A stretch of 64,000 nt of DNA. Origin: Hyphomicrobiales bacterium. Its GTDB lineage: Bacteria; Pseudomonadota; Alphaproteobacteria; Rhizobiales; Aestuariivirgaceae. Shown here one piece after another: positions 48,987 through 60,827 of this stretch. Location: NCBI GenBank assembly GCA_016792865.1, contig JAEUMJ010000007.1:1-64000 (forward strand). The letters are read 5' to 3'. A program made the position numbers and the translations under genes. The notes beneath the pieces are model-generated. The model searched no databases. It worked only from the letters and a program-made list of their open reading frames with translations, and had not been told where the DNA came from. How positions within the stretch are numbered: the first letter of the stretch is position 1; the number at the start of each line of letters is the position of its first letter.

Positions 48987-49262
48987 TCAGGTCGTCGGGG
49001 CCGACGGACCGCGGCCCGGACCGGCGCGACGCGGCTTTTCGATCTTCTTCGGCGCGGGCAGAAGGCCCTCACGCTGCAACTTCTTGCGGGCCAGCTTGCG
49101 TGCGCGGCGCACGGCTTCAGCCTGTTCGCGGGCCTTCTTCACCGACGGCTTTTCGTAAGCGTCACGGAGCTTCATCTCGCGGAAGATACCTTCACGCTGC
49201 ATCTTCTTCTTGAGAACTTTCAGGGCCTGATCAACATTGTTGTCACGAACGACGACTTGCAA
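48987..49262 (-). CDS. rpsU: 30S ribosomal protein S21
   Basis: Small-subunit protein that helps initiation by binding near the anti-Shine-Dalgarno end of 16S rRNA. 91 residues. The N-terminus [20 protein letters not shown] and [20 protein letters not shown] are strongly conserved. The C-terminus is extended and Lys/Arg/Pro-rich, as in other alphaproteobacteria. Read from its own leader behind a hairpin. Confidence 0.96.
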   Translation of the reverse strand: MQVVVRDNNVDQALKVLKKKMQREGIFREMKLRDAYEKPSVKKAREQAEAVRRARKLARKKLQREGLLPAPKKIEKPRRAGPGRGPSAPTT

Positions 49263-49298
49263 GCGGATACCTCGGATTTCTGAATGGTTGTAAACAAA

Positions 49299-49316
49299 GG
49301 GGGCCTTTTCGGCCCC
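49299..49316 (-). terminator. GC-rich hairpin between purK and rpsU
   Basis: On the minus strand GGGGCC, a GAAAA loop and GGCCCC precede TTTGTTT. It lies 113-bases-range downstream of the purK stop gap and just before rpsU, so it may end the purEK transcript or attenuate rpsU. A second GC stem (CACCCCC/GGGGGTG, about 49347-49366) follows purK directly. Confidence 0.55.
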
Positions 49317-49374
49317 GGAAGTGGGGGCGATCTAGCATAACGCCACCCCCCTGTCGAGGGGGTGTTGAAAGCCT

Positions 49375-50451
49375 TCATGACCGGGGAGCGAGGCGGTTCA
49401 CATGGCCCATTTTCCGTCCCGGCCGGGCTTCCGTCTTGCCATAATGGTGCAGGGCCAGACCGGGTTCCGCCGCCAGTTCCCGCCACTGGTGGATGTCGTC
49501 GCCGAGAAGATTCGTCATCACCACATCGGAGTGCCGCTGCGTGGCCCCCAGGGGCCAGCCCGCAACTGCCCGAATATGCTGCTCAAATTGCGAAACCATG
49601 CACCCGTTCTGGGTCCAGTGGCCGGAGTTGTGAACCCTGGGAGCGATCTCGTTCACATAGATCACGTCCTTGCCCACGAAGAACTCCACCCCCATCACAC
49701 CCACATAGTCCAGCCGTTCCAGGAAGCGCTGGGCAATGAAGACCGCCTCGGCCGCCAGTTCCCGCGAAACATTTGCCGGCACCGTGGAGGTGTGCAGGAT
49801 GTGGTTGCGGTGCACGTTTTCGGTCACCTCGAAGGCCGCCACCTGCCCGTCGATTCCCCGTGCCGCGATGACCGAGACTTCGCGCTCGAAGGTGACGAAG
49901 CTTTCCAGAATGGAGGCGCTGCCCTTCATGGCAGCCCAGGCGGAGGGAAGATCGGCCACCGACATGATCTTGGCCTGGCCCTTGCCGTCGTAACCCAGGC
50001 GGGTGGTCTTGAGGATTGCGGGCAAACCGATCTTCGCCGCCGCAGCTTCTAGCTCGGCCAGGGAATTGACGGCCGCATACTCCGCCGTCGCCGCCCCCAG
50101 CTCGCGGGCCAGGGATTTTTCGTTCAGGCGGTCTTGCGCCACTTCCAGCGCCTTGGCGCCGGGACGCACCGGCACGCGCGATTCCAGAAAGCGCACGGCT
50201 TCAACCGGCACGTTCTCGAACTCGTAGGTCACCACATCCACGGCTTCGGCAAAGCGGGCAAGTGCGGCCTCATCGCGATAGCCCGCAACCGTATGGGCCG
50301 CGGAAACGTGAAAGGCGGGCGAGTCTTCCTCCGGGACAAAGATGTGACATTTCAGACCAAGCTGCCCTGCCGACAGCGCCAGCATGCGGGCCAGCTGGCC
50401 ACCGCCCATGATGCCGATCACGGAGCCGGGAGGTAACGCCTTCGCACGCAT
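49375..50451 (-). CDS. purK: N5-carboxyaminoimidazole ribonucleotide synthase
   Basis: ATP-grasp enzyme of purine synthesis that carboxylates AIR with bicarbonate to N5-CAIR. Landmarks are IGIMGGGQLARMLALSAGQLG, TYEFENVPVEA, ILKTTRLGYDGKGQ, FVTFEREVSVIAARG and VNEIAPRVHNSGHWT. 358 residues. The start directly abuts the purE stop (TGAATG). Confidence 0.97.
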   Translation of the reverse strand: MRAKALPPGSVIGIMGGGQLARMLALSAGQLGLKCHIFVPEEDSPAFHVSAAHTVAGYRDEAALARFAEAVDVVTYEFENVPVEAVRFLESRVPVRPGAKALEVAQDRLNEKSLARELGAATAEYAAVNSLAELEAAAAKIGLPAILKTTRLGYDGKGQAKIMSVADLPSAWAAMKGSASILESFVTFEREVSVIAARGIDGQVAAFEVTENVHRNHILHTSTVPANVSRELAAEAVFIAQRFLERLDYVGVMGVEFFVGKDVIYVNEIAPRVHNSGHWTQNGCMVSQFEQHIRAVAGWPLGATQRHSDVVMTNLLGDDIHQWRELAAEPGLALHHYGKTEARPGRKMGHVNRLAPRS

Positions 50452-50940
50452 TCAGGCTTCGTCCTTGGGAGCGTGGGCGACAGCAGCACTCTGCCTGGCG
50501 CGGAAGGCTTCCAGCCGCCGGGCCAGCGCGTCATCGGTGAGGGCAAGGATGGATGCCGCAAGTATGGCCGCGTTGGTGGCTCCGGCTTTGCCGATCGCCA
50601 AGGTTCCAACAGGAATGCCAGCCGGCATCTGCACGATGGAAAGAAGCGAATCCTGACCCGAAAGCGCCTTCGATTCAACCGGAACGCCCAGCACCGGAAG
50701 GGGCGTGAGGGAAGCAGTCATGCCCGGCAGGTGCGCCGCGCCCCCTGCCCCGGCAATAATGACCTTGAAGCCCTCGGCCTTGGCCGTGCGGGCGAATTCG
50801 TAAAGTCGCTCTGGCGTGCGGTGGGCCGAGACGATGCGGTCGTCATGGGCGACGCCAAGCGCATCCAGCGTTTCAGCGGCATGTTTCATCGTGGCCCAGT
50901 CAGACTGGCTGCCCATGATGATGGCGACGGGGGCGGTCAA
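50452..50940 (-). CDS. purE: N5-CAIR mutase
   Basis: Class I PurE that converts N5-CAIR, the PurK product, to CAIR. Landmarks are [46 protein letters not shown] and [20 protein letters not shown]. 162 residues. The start codon appears to be TTG at 50940 ([10 protein letters not shown]) with AAGGA upstream; the first in-frame ATG lies inside the conserved substrate loop and would truncate it. Confidence 0.96.
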   Translation of the reverse strand: MTAPVAIIMGSQSDWATMKHAAETLDALGVAHDDRIVSAHRTPERLYEFARTAKAEGFKVIIAGAGGAAHLPGMTASLTPLPVLGVPVESKALSGQDSLLSIVQMPAGIPVGTLAIGKAGATNAAILAASILALTDDALARRLEAFRARQSAAVAHAPKDEA

Positions 50941-50949
50941 TGCAGGTCC

Positions 50950-51156
50950 TTAAGCAATGATATCGGGAATGAGTTGGTTTTCGACCAGGATGATCTGGTC
51001 CTTGAGCGAAAGCTTCTTCTTCTTCAAGCGCCGAAGTTGCAATTGGTCAACATCGCCAGAGGCTTCAAGGGCAAGGATGGCCGCGTCCAGATCGCGGTGC
51101 TCCTGTTCCAGAAGCCGCAATTTTGTCCTGAGCTGAACTTGTTCAAGGGCATCCAT
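50950..51156 (-). CDS. YdcH-like DUF465 protein
   Basis: 68 residues, highly helical. The DUF465 hallmark is the C-terminal LRRLKKKKLSLKDQI after an N-terminal helix (RLLEQEHRDLDAAI). Function unknown; homologues are small soluble coiled-coil proteins. It lies 9 bases before purE and is probably cotranscribed. A divergent relative begins at 51291. Confidence 0.75.
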   Translation of the reverse strand: MDALEQVQLRTKLRLLEQEHRDLDAAILALEASGDVDQLQLRRLKKKKLSLKDQIILVENQLIPDIIA

Positions 51157-51290
51157 GAAGGTGCATTACTCCCGCCGCTTCATTTCACTATGCCCTCGCC
51201 ACGCATTCGACAAGCCCCCCGTTCTGTGACATAATCATGAAGAGCCCCCGTGGCTCTTGACGGGTCTGCTTTCTGAACTGGAGGCGTTAC

Positions 51291-51476
51291 ATGAACCCCA
51301 CTTCTTCCCTCAGCGAATTGATCGAGCAACATCATGCTCTTGAGGCCGAGCTGGCCGAGGCGATGGCGCATCCCGCCTCGTCCGATGCCGAGATCGCGGC
51401 CATCAAGCGCAAGAAGCTGAAGCTGAAGGATGAGATTGAAGCTCTGAAGGCCCACTCGCCCAAAGCCGCCGCCTGA
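51291..51476 (+). CDS. YdcH-like DUF465 protein, second copy
   Basis: 61 residues with the same two-helix plan: LIEQHHALEAELAEAM, then IKRKKLKLKDEIEAL. A good ribosome site (GGAGG) lies 7 bases before the ATG. Divergent from the other DUF465 gene across a 134-base gap, which holds both promoters. Function unknown. Confidence 0.75.
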   Translation: MNPTSSLSELIEQHHALEAELAEAMAHPASSDAEIAAIKRKKLKLKDEIEALKAHSPKAAA

Positions 51477-51556
51477 GCGGCGGGACCATTTGGGGGTCGC
51501 CTGAAACAGCGTCGCGGGCTCTTCCAGTCCGCGAAACTGGGGTATGTTCGCGTATC

Positions 51557-51954
51557 ATGTCGCCAGTCCTTGTTTCCGGGCTCCTTTATGCCGGGCTCAC
51601 ATTTGCTGCGGGCTTCGTTCTCGGCGCGGCAAGAAACGTCCTGATCGCTCCGTTCACCGGCCCCCTGCTTGCGGTCTGCATTGAACTGCCCATCATGCTG
51701 GCATTCTCGTGGTATGCCTGCCGCCAGAGCCTGCGGCGCGTGCCGGTTGCGCCGAAGCCCGCCCCACGCCTGGCCATGGGGGCGGTGGCGCTGATCGCGC
51801 TGCTGGGGCTGGAGGCCCTGCTCTCGCTCACGCTCGGCGGGCTGACACCGGCGCAGCACCTTGCGCTCTACGGCACGGCACCTGTTCTCACCGGACTTGC
51901 GGGTCAGGTGATCTTCGCCCTGTTCCCGCTGGCGCGGATCGGCAGCGACCGCGC

Positions 51955-51958
<4 letters not shown>
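51557..51958 (+). CDS. Membrane protein of unknown function
   Basis: 133 residues with four hydrophobic segments (about 4-24, 30-50, 72-93 and 104-125) and a basic cytoplasmic loop ([18 protein letters not shown]). No conserved family recognised. Its stop overlaps the ettA stop by 4 bases (convergent). Confidence 0.6.
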
Positions 51959-53610
<1,652 letters not shown>

Positions 53611-53677
53611 AAGCCGCAAATCCTTGCAAAATGATATGATTTGCGCGCGGTTTAGAGAGGTTTGGAGAGCCTGTAAA

Positions 53678-54496
53678 CTAGTGATGTTCAGGTTCGGATT
53701 GCTTCACCAGATCAAGCTTCTTCTGGTACCGCCCCTGCAGGATATCGACCAGCACCAGCGCTCCCACCACGAAATAGAAGGTCGATTTCTCGATCGGCGT
53801 GATGTCGTATCCGAAGAAGGCAAGATGCGCGATATGCCCGCCTTCCGCCGTCAGCATCACGCCGACGAGCAGCAGGATGAACAAGCCGAGGACTTCGTAC
53901 AGGCGGTTCTTTTGCAGGAACCGCGCAACGTGGTCAGTAAGCAGCACCATCAACGCGCCGGAGATCACGATGGCGGTGGACATGACGATGAAGTTCTTGG
54001 TGAGCGCCACGGCGGAAAGCACGGTGTCGAACGAGAAGACGATGTTCATCACCAGAATCCAGAACAGCGCCATTCCCACGCTTCGATGCTTGGGCCCTAC
54101 GCCCTTCTCGTGCTCAAGATCGTCCACCGACAGCATGTGGCGGATTTCCCGGAGCGCGGTGTTGATGAGGAACAAGCCGCCCGCCAGCACAATGAGACTG
54201 TGGCCGTTGAAGTCACCGTGAACGAAAGGCAGCTCGATCTTGAACCAGCTTGCCTGGAACATCTGGATCAGCAGCAGCACCACGAACAGCAGGACAATGC
54301 GCAACAGGATTGCCAGCAGCGTTCCGAGGCGGCGCACCCTCGCCTGATGTTCAGGTGCCACCCGCTTGGCCTCGATCGAGATATAGAGCAGGTTGTCAAA
54401 GCCCAGGACTGTTTCAAGCGCCGTCAGCACGATGAGCGTGGTCAACGCACCAAAGGTGAAGAGTTCCGCAAATTCGCGCGACAGTTCTGAAAACAT
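53678..54496 (-). CDS. TerC-family membrane protein
   Basis: 272 residues, about seven membrane segments. The two acidic TerC motifs are present: [14 protein letters not shown] near the N-terminus and [15 protein letters not shown] in the middle. TerC/Alx proteins are metal (mainly Mn) exporters or assist membrane-protein metalation; the older tellurite name need not apply. It lies 36 bases downstream of the four-gene radical SAM operon on the same strand and may be cotranscribed. Confidence 0.85.
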   Translation of the reverse strand: MFSELSREFAELFTFGALTTLIVLTALETVLGFDNLLYISIEAKRVAPEHQARVRRLGTLLAILLRIVLLFVVLLLIQMFQASWFKIELPFVHGDFNGHSLIVLAGGLFLINTALREIRHMLSVDDLEHEKGVGPKHRSVGMALFWILVMNIVFSFDTVLSAVALTKNFIVMSTAIVISGALMVLLTDHVARFLQKNRLYEVLGLFILLLVGVMLTAEGGHIAHLAFFGYDITPIEKSTFYFVVGALVLVDILQGRYQKKLDLVKQSEPEHH

Positions 54497-54532
54497 CTGA
54501 GTCCCCTGTTCCGGAGGAGGGAAATAGCCGTT

Positions 54533-54826
54533 TCAGCGGCGAAGCGAAAGCCAGACAATCAAGCCGGCCACAAGAAACGGAATGCCGCCGATGATGAGCA
54601 CCGCCACCGGGTCGATGTACTGGTTGCCGGACAACGCATCGGGCAGGAAGAGGAGCGAACATCCGCCCGCAAACAGCATCACGAGGCCAAATACGGACGC
54701 AACCACAAGTCGCCAGGCGGCGAGTCTGCTTTCGCCCTTTTCGGCACGGCCCTGCTCACGGCGCTGCAAGACGTAGAACAGGATGCCGCCGCAAACCAGA
54801 AGGCCGAGAAAAAAGACCACAATCAT
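54533..54826 (-). CDS. Small membrane protein with GGC motif (end of radical SAM operon)
   Basis: 97 residues with three hydrophobic segments. The first (MIVVFFLGLLVCGGILFYVL) is followed by a charged loop (QRREQGRAEKGESR). The second ends in AGGCSLLF and the third closes the protein. The GGC after a hydrophobic run looks like a lipobox but is internal. The start overlaps the preceding gene by 4 bases. No family recognised; both small genes of this operon share the GGC feature. Confidence 0.6.
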   Translation of the reverse strand: MIVVFFLGLLVCGGILFYVLQRREQGRAEKGESRLAAWRLVVASVFGLVMLFAGGCSLLFLPDALSGNQYIDPVAVLIIGGIPFLVAGLIVWLSLRR

Positions 54827-55161
54827 GCCGCGTCCTTCCCCAGTTGATAACCGTAATGGATGCTGAGAATGCCCTTGAGGCCGATCAGGGCAGCCGCGAA
54901 CGCGAAGACAACAGCATCCGCTCCCGCGCCCAGGCTCAGGACAACCGACGGCACTGCGATCAGCAGGTCAATCACGCCCAGAATGTAGAATGCCGGTCGC
55001 CACTTCGTTTTCCAGCCGAACAGTGCGCCGAGGATGAGGACATTCAGGACGGCGATGCCCGCCGGAATGAGCGGCAGCGGCATGGCCTGAACCGTCAGCA
55101 CCGCGCAGCCGCCCATGAAGAGAACGACCGCCCCGCAGAGGATGGCGAGAACATATTTCAT
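54823..55161 (-). CDS. Small membrane protein with lipobox-like GGC (radical SAM operon)
   Basis: 112 residues from the ATG at 55161, which overlaps the radical SAM stop by 4 bases. The N-terminal hydrophobic stretch ends in FMGGCAV, resembling a lipoprotein signal, but further membrane segments follow (PLIPAGIAVLNVLILGALFG; YILGVIDLLIAVPSVVLSL; a third near the end). No family recognised. Coupling to the flanking genes argues for a shared role with them. Confidence 0.6.
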   Translation of the reverse strand: MKYVLAILCGAVVLFMGGCAVLTVQAMPLPLIPAGIAVLNVLILGALFGWKTKWRPAFYILGVIDLLIAVPSVVLSLGAGADAVVFAFAAALIGLKGILSIHYGYQLGKDAA

Positions 55162-56579
55162 GGGCTTGCCTTCACCGCCTTCGACAATGCCATGCGCTTG
55201 CGGGCCGCTTCGTCGCGATAGAACAGGTTGTAGGTATCGAACGGGATGATCTGCCCCGCGGGTGTCACGAAGTGCACGCAGGACCGCTTCACCCGGCTGA
55301 TGCAGAAGTTGTGCGGGTCCAGGAACTCCACAATCGCGATACGGAAGATGTTCTCGTAGCCCATGCCCTCCGGCACCGGAACTTGTGGCAGGCAACACAG
55401 CAACGCATCCAGCCGCTCCGGATTGTTGCACTCGACCGTCGCCAGCGAGAAGAAATTCAGGATCTGCCTGTGAAGCTCCGGGTACTTCTCGAACGTGATG
55501 GCATTGGGAAGCGCCTCCACCAGCATGTCCTTGGGGAAGTAGGAGGTGATGGGCGCGATCCGGTCGCCATTCCGCAAGGCATATCCGATGGCAATGGATT
55601 CCGGGTTGCACGGCAAGGGGATGATGTCACCCGCCGTGAACGGGGTTCCTGCCGCAATGATCGCCTTGCGGATATCCGACAGGACAAACCGATCCGTGGA
55701 CGGATCAAATCCCTCGTTGCGGCCGGCATCCTGCACGGGCTGGAAGGTGACGCCACGAACACATTTCCACTGGAGCGCATGACGGATGATCTCACCCAGC
55801 TCGTCTTCATTCTGGCCACGCTTCACCACCACAACAAGAGTGGTCGAAATTTGATATTTTTCAAGCATTTGCAGAGCTTCCCTGCGAATGCGGGTGAGGT
55901 CTGCGCCACGCAGGTTCCGGAGCACGCCGGGGCGCAGGGAGTCGAACTGGAGGTACACCTCGAAGCCCGGCTTGTAGGCTGCAAGCCGACGGACAAAATC
56001 CTCGTCCTGCGCAATGCGGATGCCGTTGGTGTTCAGCATGACATGGCGGATGGGGCGGCGCTTGGCTGCATCCAGGATGTCGATGATCTGCGGATGGATG
56101 GTGGGTTCACCGCCCGAAATCTGCAAGAGGTCCGGTTCCCCCTCGCTGGCCACCAGCGTATCCATCATCTTCTCGATTTCGGCCAGCGGACGGTGCGTGG
56201 TCCGCGCTGTTGAACTGTCGGCGAAACAGACCGGGCAAGAGAGATTGCAGGCCTCGTTCACATCGATCAGGCCGAGGCAGGAATGCTGCTCGTGATCCGG
56301 GCAGAGGCCGCAGTCATAGGGGCAGCCCTCCTCGGTGCGGGTCTGGAACTGCAGGGGCCGGTCGCCCGGCTTGATGTAGTCCTGCATCAGCTTGTAGTAG
56401 GCAATGTCGGTGGAAACCAGCGCCTTCGATACGCCATGGACCTTGCAGCGCTTCAGGTAATAGACATTCCCCTCGTCCATCACGATCTTGGCCGGAACCA
56501 GCGACAGGCACTCCGGGCAGAGCGAAGTCGTTTGCCCGTGAAAGACGTAGTGCGATTGCTTACGTACCGGCGCGTCCAT
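55158..56579 (-). CDS. Radical SAM protein resembling tetraether lipid synthase (MJ0619) family
   Basis: 473 residues. A rubredoxin-like centre opens the protein (Cys21-x2-Cys24, Cys45-x2-His48). An auxiliary-cluster stretch EEGCPYDCGLCPDH follows (Cys86, Cys90, Cys93), then the radical SAM motif C111-x3-C115-x2-C118 (CNLSCPVCFA). QISGGEPTIHPQ is the SAM-binding GGE region. C-terminal landmarks PLPCNPE and SCVHFVTPAGQIIPFDTYNL match the archaeal MJ0619-type family, one member of which joins lipid chains to make tetraethers. The same family includes pterin and methyl-transfer claims, so the reaction here is open. It overlaps an Lgt-like gene by 20 bases. Confidence 0.82.
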   Translation of the reverse strand: MDAPVRKQSHYVFHGQTTSLCPECLSLVPAKIVMDEGNVYYLKRCKVHGVSKALVSTDIAYYKLMQDYIKPGDRPLQFQTRTEEGCPYDCGLCPDHEQHSCLGLIDVNEACNLSCPVCFADSSTARTTHRPLAEIEKMMDTLVASEGEPDLLQISGGEPTIHPQIIDILDAAKRRPIRHVMLNTNGIRIAQDEDFVRRLAAYKPGFEVYLQFDSLRPGVLRNLRGADLTRIRREALQMLEKYQISTTLVVVVKRGQNEDELGEIIRHALQWKCVRGVTFQPVQDAGRNEGFDPSTDRFVLSDIRKAIIAAGTPFTAGDIIPLPCNPESIAIGYALRNGDRIAPITSYFPKDMLVEALPNAITFEKYPELHRQILNFFSLATVECNNPERLDALLCCLPQVPVPEGMGYENIFRIAIVEFLDPHNFCISRVKRSCVHFVTPAGQIIPFDTYNLFYRDEAARKRMALSKAVKASP

Positions 56580-57258
56580 CTGATCCCCACAGCATCAGGA
56601 CAGCGTAGGCAACAAGCCCGGCACAGACAAGATGGAAGAGATTGAAGGGGCCGATTACCGCGCCATAGGGCTTCAGGAACTCCCAGAGAAAGCGCTGCCC
56701 GGCATAGACCAGCACCAGTGCGTAAAAGCCGTTGCGCATGAACCACGGTTGTCGCCGCCCGATCAAGACCAGGGCCAGCAAGAGGAAAATTCCCATGGTG
56801 AAGCCCTCATAGAGCTGCACCGGATGGCGGGGGATGCCGTCGCCCAAGTCCACGCCCCACGGCAGGCCCGTAGGGGTGCCATGGGTTTCGTCCTCAAGGC
56901 CGGAAAAGAAGCAGCCCCAGCGACCGACGAACACCGTGGTGGCAAAGGCCGGAACGAAGATCAGGCCGGTCGAGCCGCGGATGCCGCGCCAGCGCTTGAA
57001 CAGTTCGATGGCAAGGATTGCGCCGGCCAGCGCACCGACGATGCTGCGGGCGATCATTGGCGTTCCCGACACCAGCATGTTGAGTGAGCCGAGGCCATAG
57101 CCCCCTGCCCCGGCACCCAGAAGCAGGGCCACCACATAGCCCATGCCCCCTTGGTCGATGCGCCTGGCGGCATCGGCAAGGCGCCAGCGATAACAGAACG
57201 CCGTCACCAAGAGGGACGTGGCGGCAGCCAGCATGTCGAAGATCGTGTGAATCACCAT
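56560..57258 (-). CDS. Lgt-like (prolipoprotein diacylglyceryl transferase family) membrane protein
   Basis: 232 residues, about seven membrane segments. The Lgt core is recognisable: GRWGCFFSG (residues 112-120), PWGVDLGDGIPRHPVQLYE and LWEFLK near the C-terminus. It is diverged. Canonical Lgt has Asn after GRxG, here Cys116, and the usual FHGG loop before it is replaced by ARSIVGALAG. A housekeeping Lgt is usually longer (about 270-290), so this is probably a specialised paralogue acting on a lipid or phospholipid head group. First gene of the four-gene radical SAM operon. Confidence 0.75.
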   Translation of the reverse strand: MVIHTIFDMLAAATSLLVTAFCYRWRLADAARRIDQGGMGYVVALLLGAGAGGYGLGSLNMLVSGTPMIARSIVGALAGAILAIELFKRWRGIRGSTGLIFVPAFATTVFVGRWGCFFSGLEDETHGTPTGLPWGVDLGDGIPRHPVQLYEGFTMGIFLLLALVLIGRRQPWFMRNGFYALVLVYAGQRFLWEFLKPYGAVIGPFNLFHLVCAGLVAYAVLMLWGSDGRAGT

Positions 57259-57289
57259 GGCCCATCATGACAGACGGGCCGCGCCGTCG

Positions 57290-59350
<2,061 letters not shown>

Positions 59351-59469
59351 GATACGGAAACTCTCTCTTGCAACACCTCGCAAACTATCTCGCGTGCGGT
59401 TAATGCAGGATTGCCGACGTTCATCAAAACGGCCCATCAACCATAATCACTGTTTCAGACTTTGATCAT

Positions 59470-59505
59470 GGTGAAGAAACAATGAAGGCGGCCCGAAGGC
59501 CGCCT
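59470..59505 (-). terminator. UUCG-capped terminator after the DUF1127 gene
   Basis: On the minus strand AGGCGGCC, a TTCG tetraloop and GGCCGCCT (8-bp stem, plus 59486-59505) precede a T-rich tract (TTCATTGTTTCTTC). It lies 26 bases past the DUF1127 stop. Confidence 0.8.
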
Positions 59506-59531
59506 CCAGCAAGGCGATGCCGCCCGCAGTC

Positions 59532-59765
59532 TCAGTGATGGCACAGGTTTTCCAGATAGAGCGCAGGATTCGTGTCCAAGGGCATGCGCAACGCGGTACG
59601 GATGCATTCACGGCTGACACCCATGTCGCGCAGCAGGTGGTCATCCAGCTTTTCAAGCGCGCGCACGGCACGGCGGGCCTGCCAGTTGCGGAAGTAGGTG
59701 GCAAGGTTGGCGGCACCCGGCGCAAAGCCGTTGAATTCGGCCTGGTGGAGAGCATAGTTCTTCAT
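59532..59765 (-). CDS. DUF1127 small protein
   Basis: 77 residues from the ATG at 59765 (GGGAGA upstream). The DUF1127 (YjiS-like) core is RNWQARRAVRALEKLDDHLLRDMGVSRE. These small arginine-rich proteins are abundant in alphaproteobacteria and have been tied to phosphate/carbon metabolism, RNA turnover and stress. Divergent from a LysR regulator; in Brucella and Agrobacterium the regulator VtlR controls DUF1127-type genes, so such a link is likely here. Confidence 0.85.
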   Translation of the reverse strand: MKNYALHQAEFNGFAPGAANLATYFRNWQARRAVRALEKLDDHLLRDMGVSRECIRTALRMPLDTNPALYLENLCHH

Positions 59766-59870
59766 GGCAATATCTCCCAAGTCGCGGAAAACAGGCGTGT
59801 TTTTCGCGGTGCTTCGTCCCGTCGCCGGGGCTTGATGGCTGTCTGATAATAGCAACATATGACAAAACCA

Positions 59871-59908
59871 TTGATCAATCCAACGAATGTATTTTATGTT
59901 GTGATCAA
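59871..59908. promoter_or_regulatory. Paired TGATCAA sites between LysR and DUF1127 genes
   Basis: TTGATCAA (59871-59878) and TGATCAA (59902-59908) have starts 30 bases apart, about three helix turns, in an AT-rich 162-base divergent gap (59766-59927). This is a plausible binding region for the LysR protein. TTGATGG also occurs twice (59832 and 59914). Confidence 0.4.
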
Positions 59909-59927
59909 AGTTATTGATGGTGCCGCC

Positions 59928-60827
59928 ATGATTCCGAATCTCGACATCGACCAGCTCAAGACCTTCCTCGCCATCGCCGACACGGGAAGTTTCACCCGCG
60001 CCGCAGAAGAGGTGAACAAGACGCAATCTGCCGTCTCCATGCAGATGAAGCGGCTGGAGGAAGCCATCGGACGCAGCCTCTTCGTGCGGGATGGCCGGGG
60101 CAGCCGCTTCTCCCGCGACGGCGAGCGCTTCGTGGAACAGGCGCGCAAGATGGTGGCGATGAACGACGAGATCGTGGCCGCCTTCACCAAGCCGGAACTG
60201 ACCGGTTCGGTGCGCTTCGGCACGCCCGATGACTATGCTGACCTTTTCCTGCCGGAAGTCCTGGGCCGCTTCGCCCGCAGCCACCCGCAGGTGACGGTGG
60301 ATGTGGAATGCCTCCCCAGCGAGCGCCTGATGGAGAAGATCAAGCGCGGCGACATCGACATTGCGCTGGTGACTTTCCACAACGAGACATCCGAGGGAGA
60401 GGTGCTGCGCCGCGAGGAACTGGTGTGGGTGACATCTTCCCGCCATTCCACCCACACGCTCGACCCGCTTCCGATTGCCACCGCTGATGCAAGCTGCTCG
60501 TGGCGGCGCATTGCCACGGCGGCTCTCGAGTCGGTGGGACGCCGCCATCGCGTTGCCTACACCAGCCCCAATCGCACCGCGATCGATGCTGCCGTGATGC
60601 AGGGCCTTGCCGTTGCCGCCATGGCCGACATTTGCGTACGGCCGGGCATGCGCGTGCTGCGTCCTGACGAAGGCTTCCCGAAGCTGGGCGCATTCGGCAT
60701 CGGACTCGTGCGCCGCGCCGGGTTGCCCACGCCCGCAACCGAAGCACTTGCCCGCCACATCCGCGAAAGCTTCGGCGCAGACCGTGCGCTTGGAACGGCG
60801 GCTACCGCCGGACCAGTCGCCGCCTGA
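59928..60827 (+). CDS. LysR-family regulator (VtlR-like)
   Basis: 299 residues from the ATG at 59928 (MIPNLDIDQLKTFLAI). N-terminal winged HTH: GSFTRAAEEVNKTQSAVSMQ, then KRLEEAIGRSLFVRDGRGSR. C-terminal periplasmic-binding-like sensor domain. The start of the protein is close to that of VtlR-type regulators of Brucella and Agrobacterium, which control small DUF1127 proteins and AbcR sRNAs. The inference is strengthened by the divergent DUF1127 gene. The frame is open to 59859, but that part does not look like LysR. Confidence 0.85.
   Translation: MIPNLDIDQLKTFLAIADTGSFTRAAEEVNKTQSAVSMQMKRLEEAIGRSLFVRDGRGSRFSRDGERFVEQARKMVAMNDEIVAAFTKPELTGSVRFGTPDDYADLFLPEVLGRFARSHPQVTVDVECLPSERLMEKIKRGDIDIALVTFHNETSEGEVLRREELVWVTSSRHSTHTLDPLPIATADASCSWRRIATAALESVGRRHRVAYTSPNRTAIDAAVMQGLAVAAMADICVRPGMRVLRPDEGFPKLGAFGIGLVRRAGLPTPATEALARHIRESFGADRALGTAATAGPVAA

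Noticed and set aside
53678..54496. Tellurite resistance gene
   Set aside because: Only the TerC-family name suggests it; no other ter genes are present, and the family is better linked to metal ion handling.
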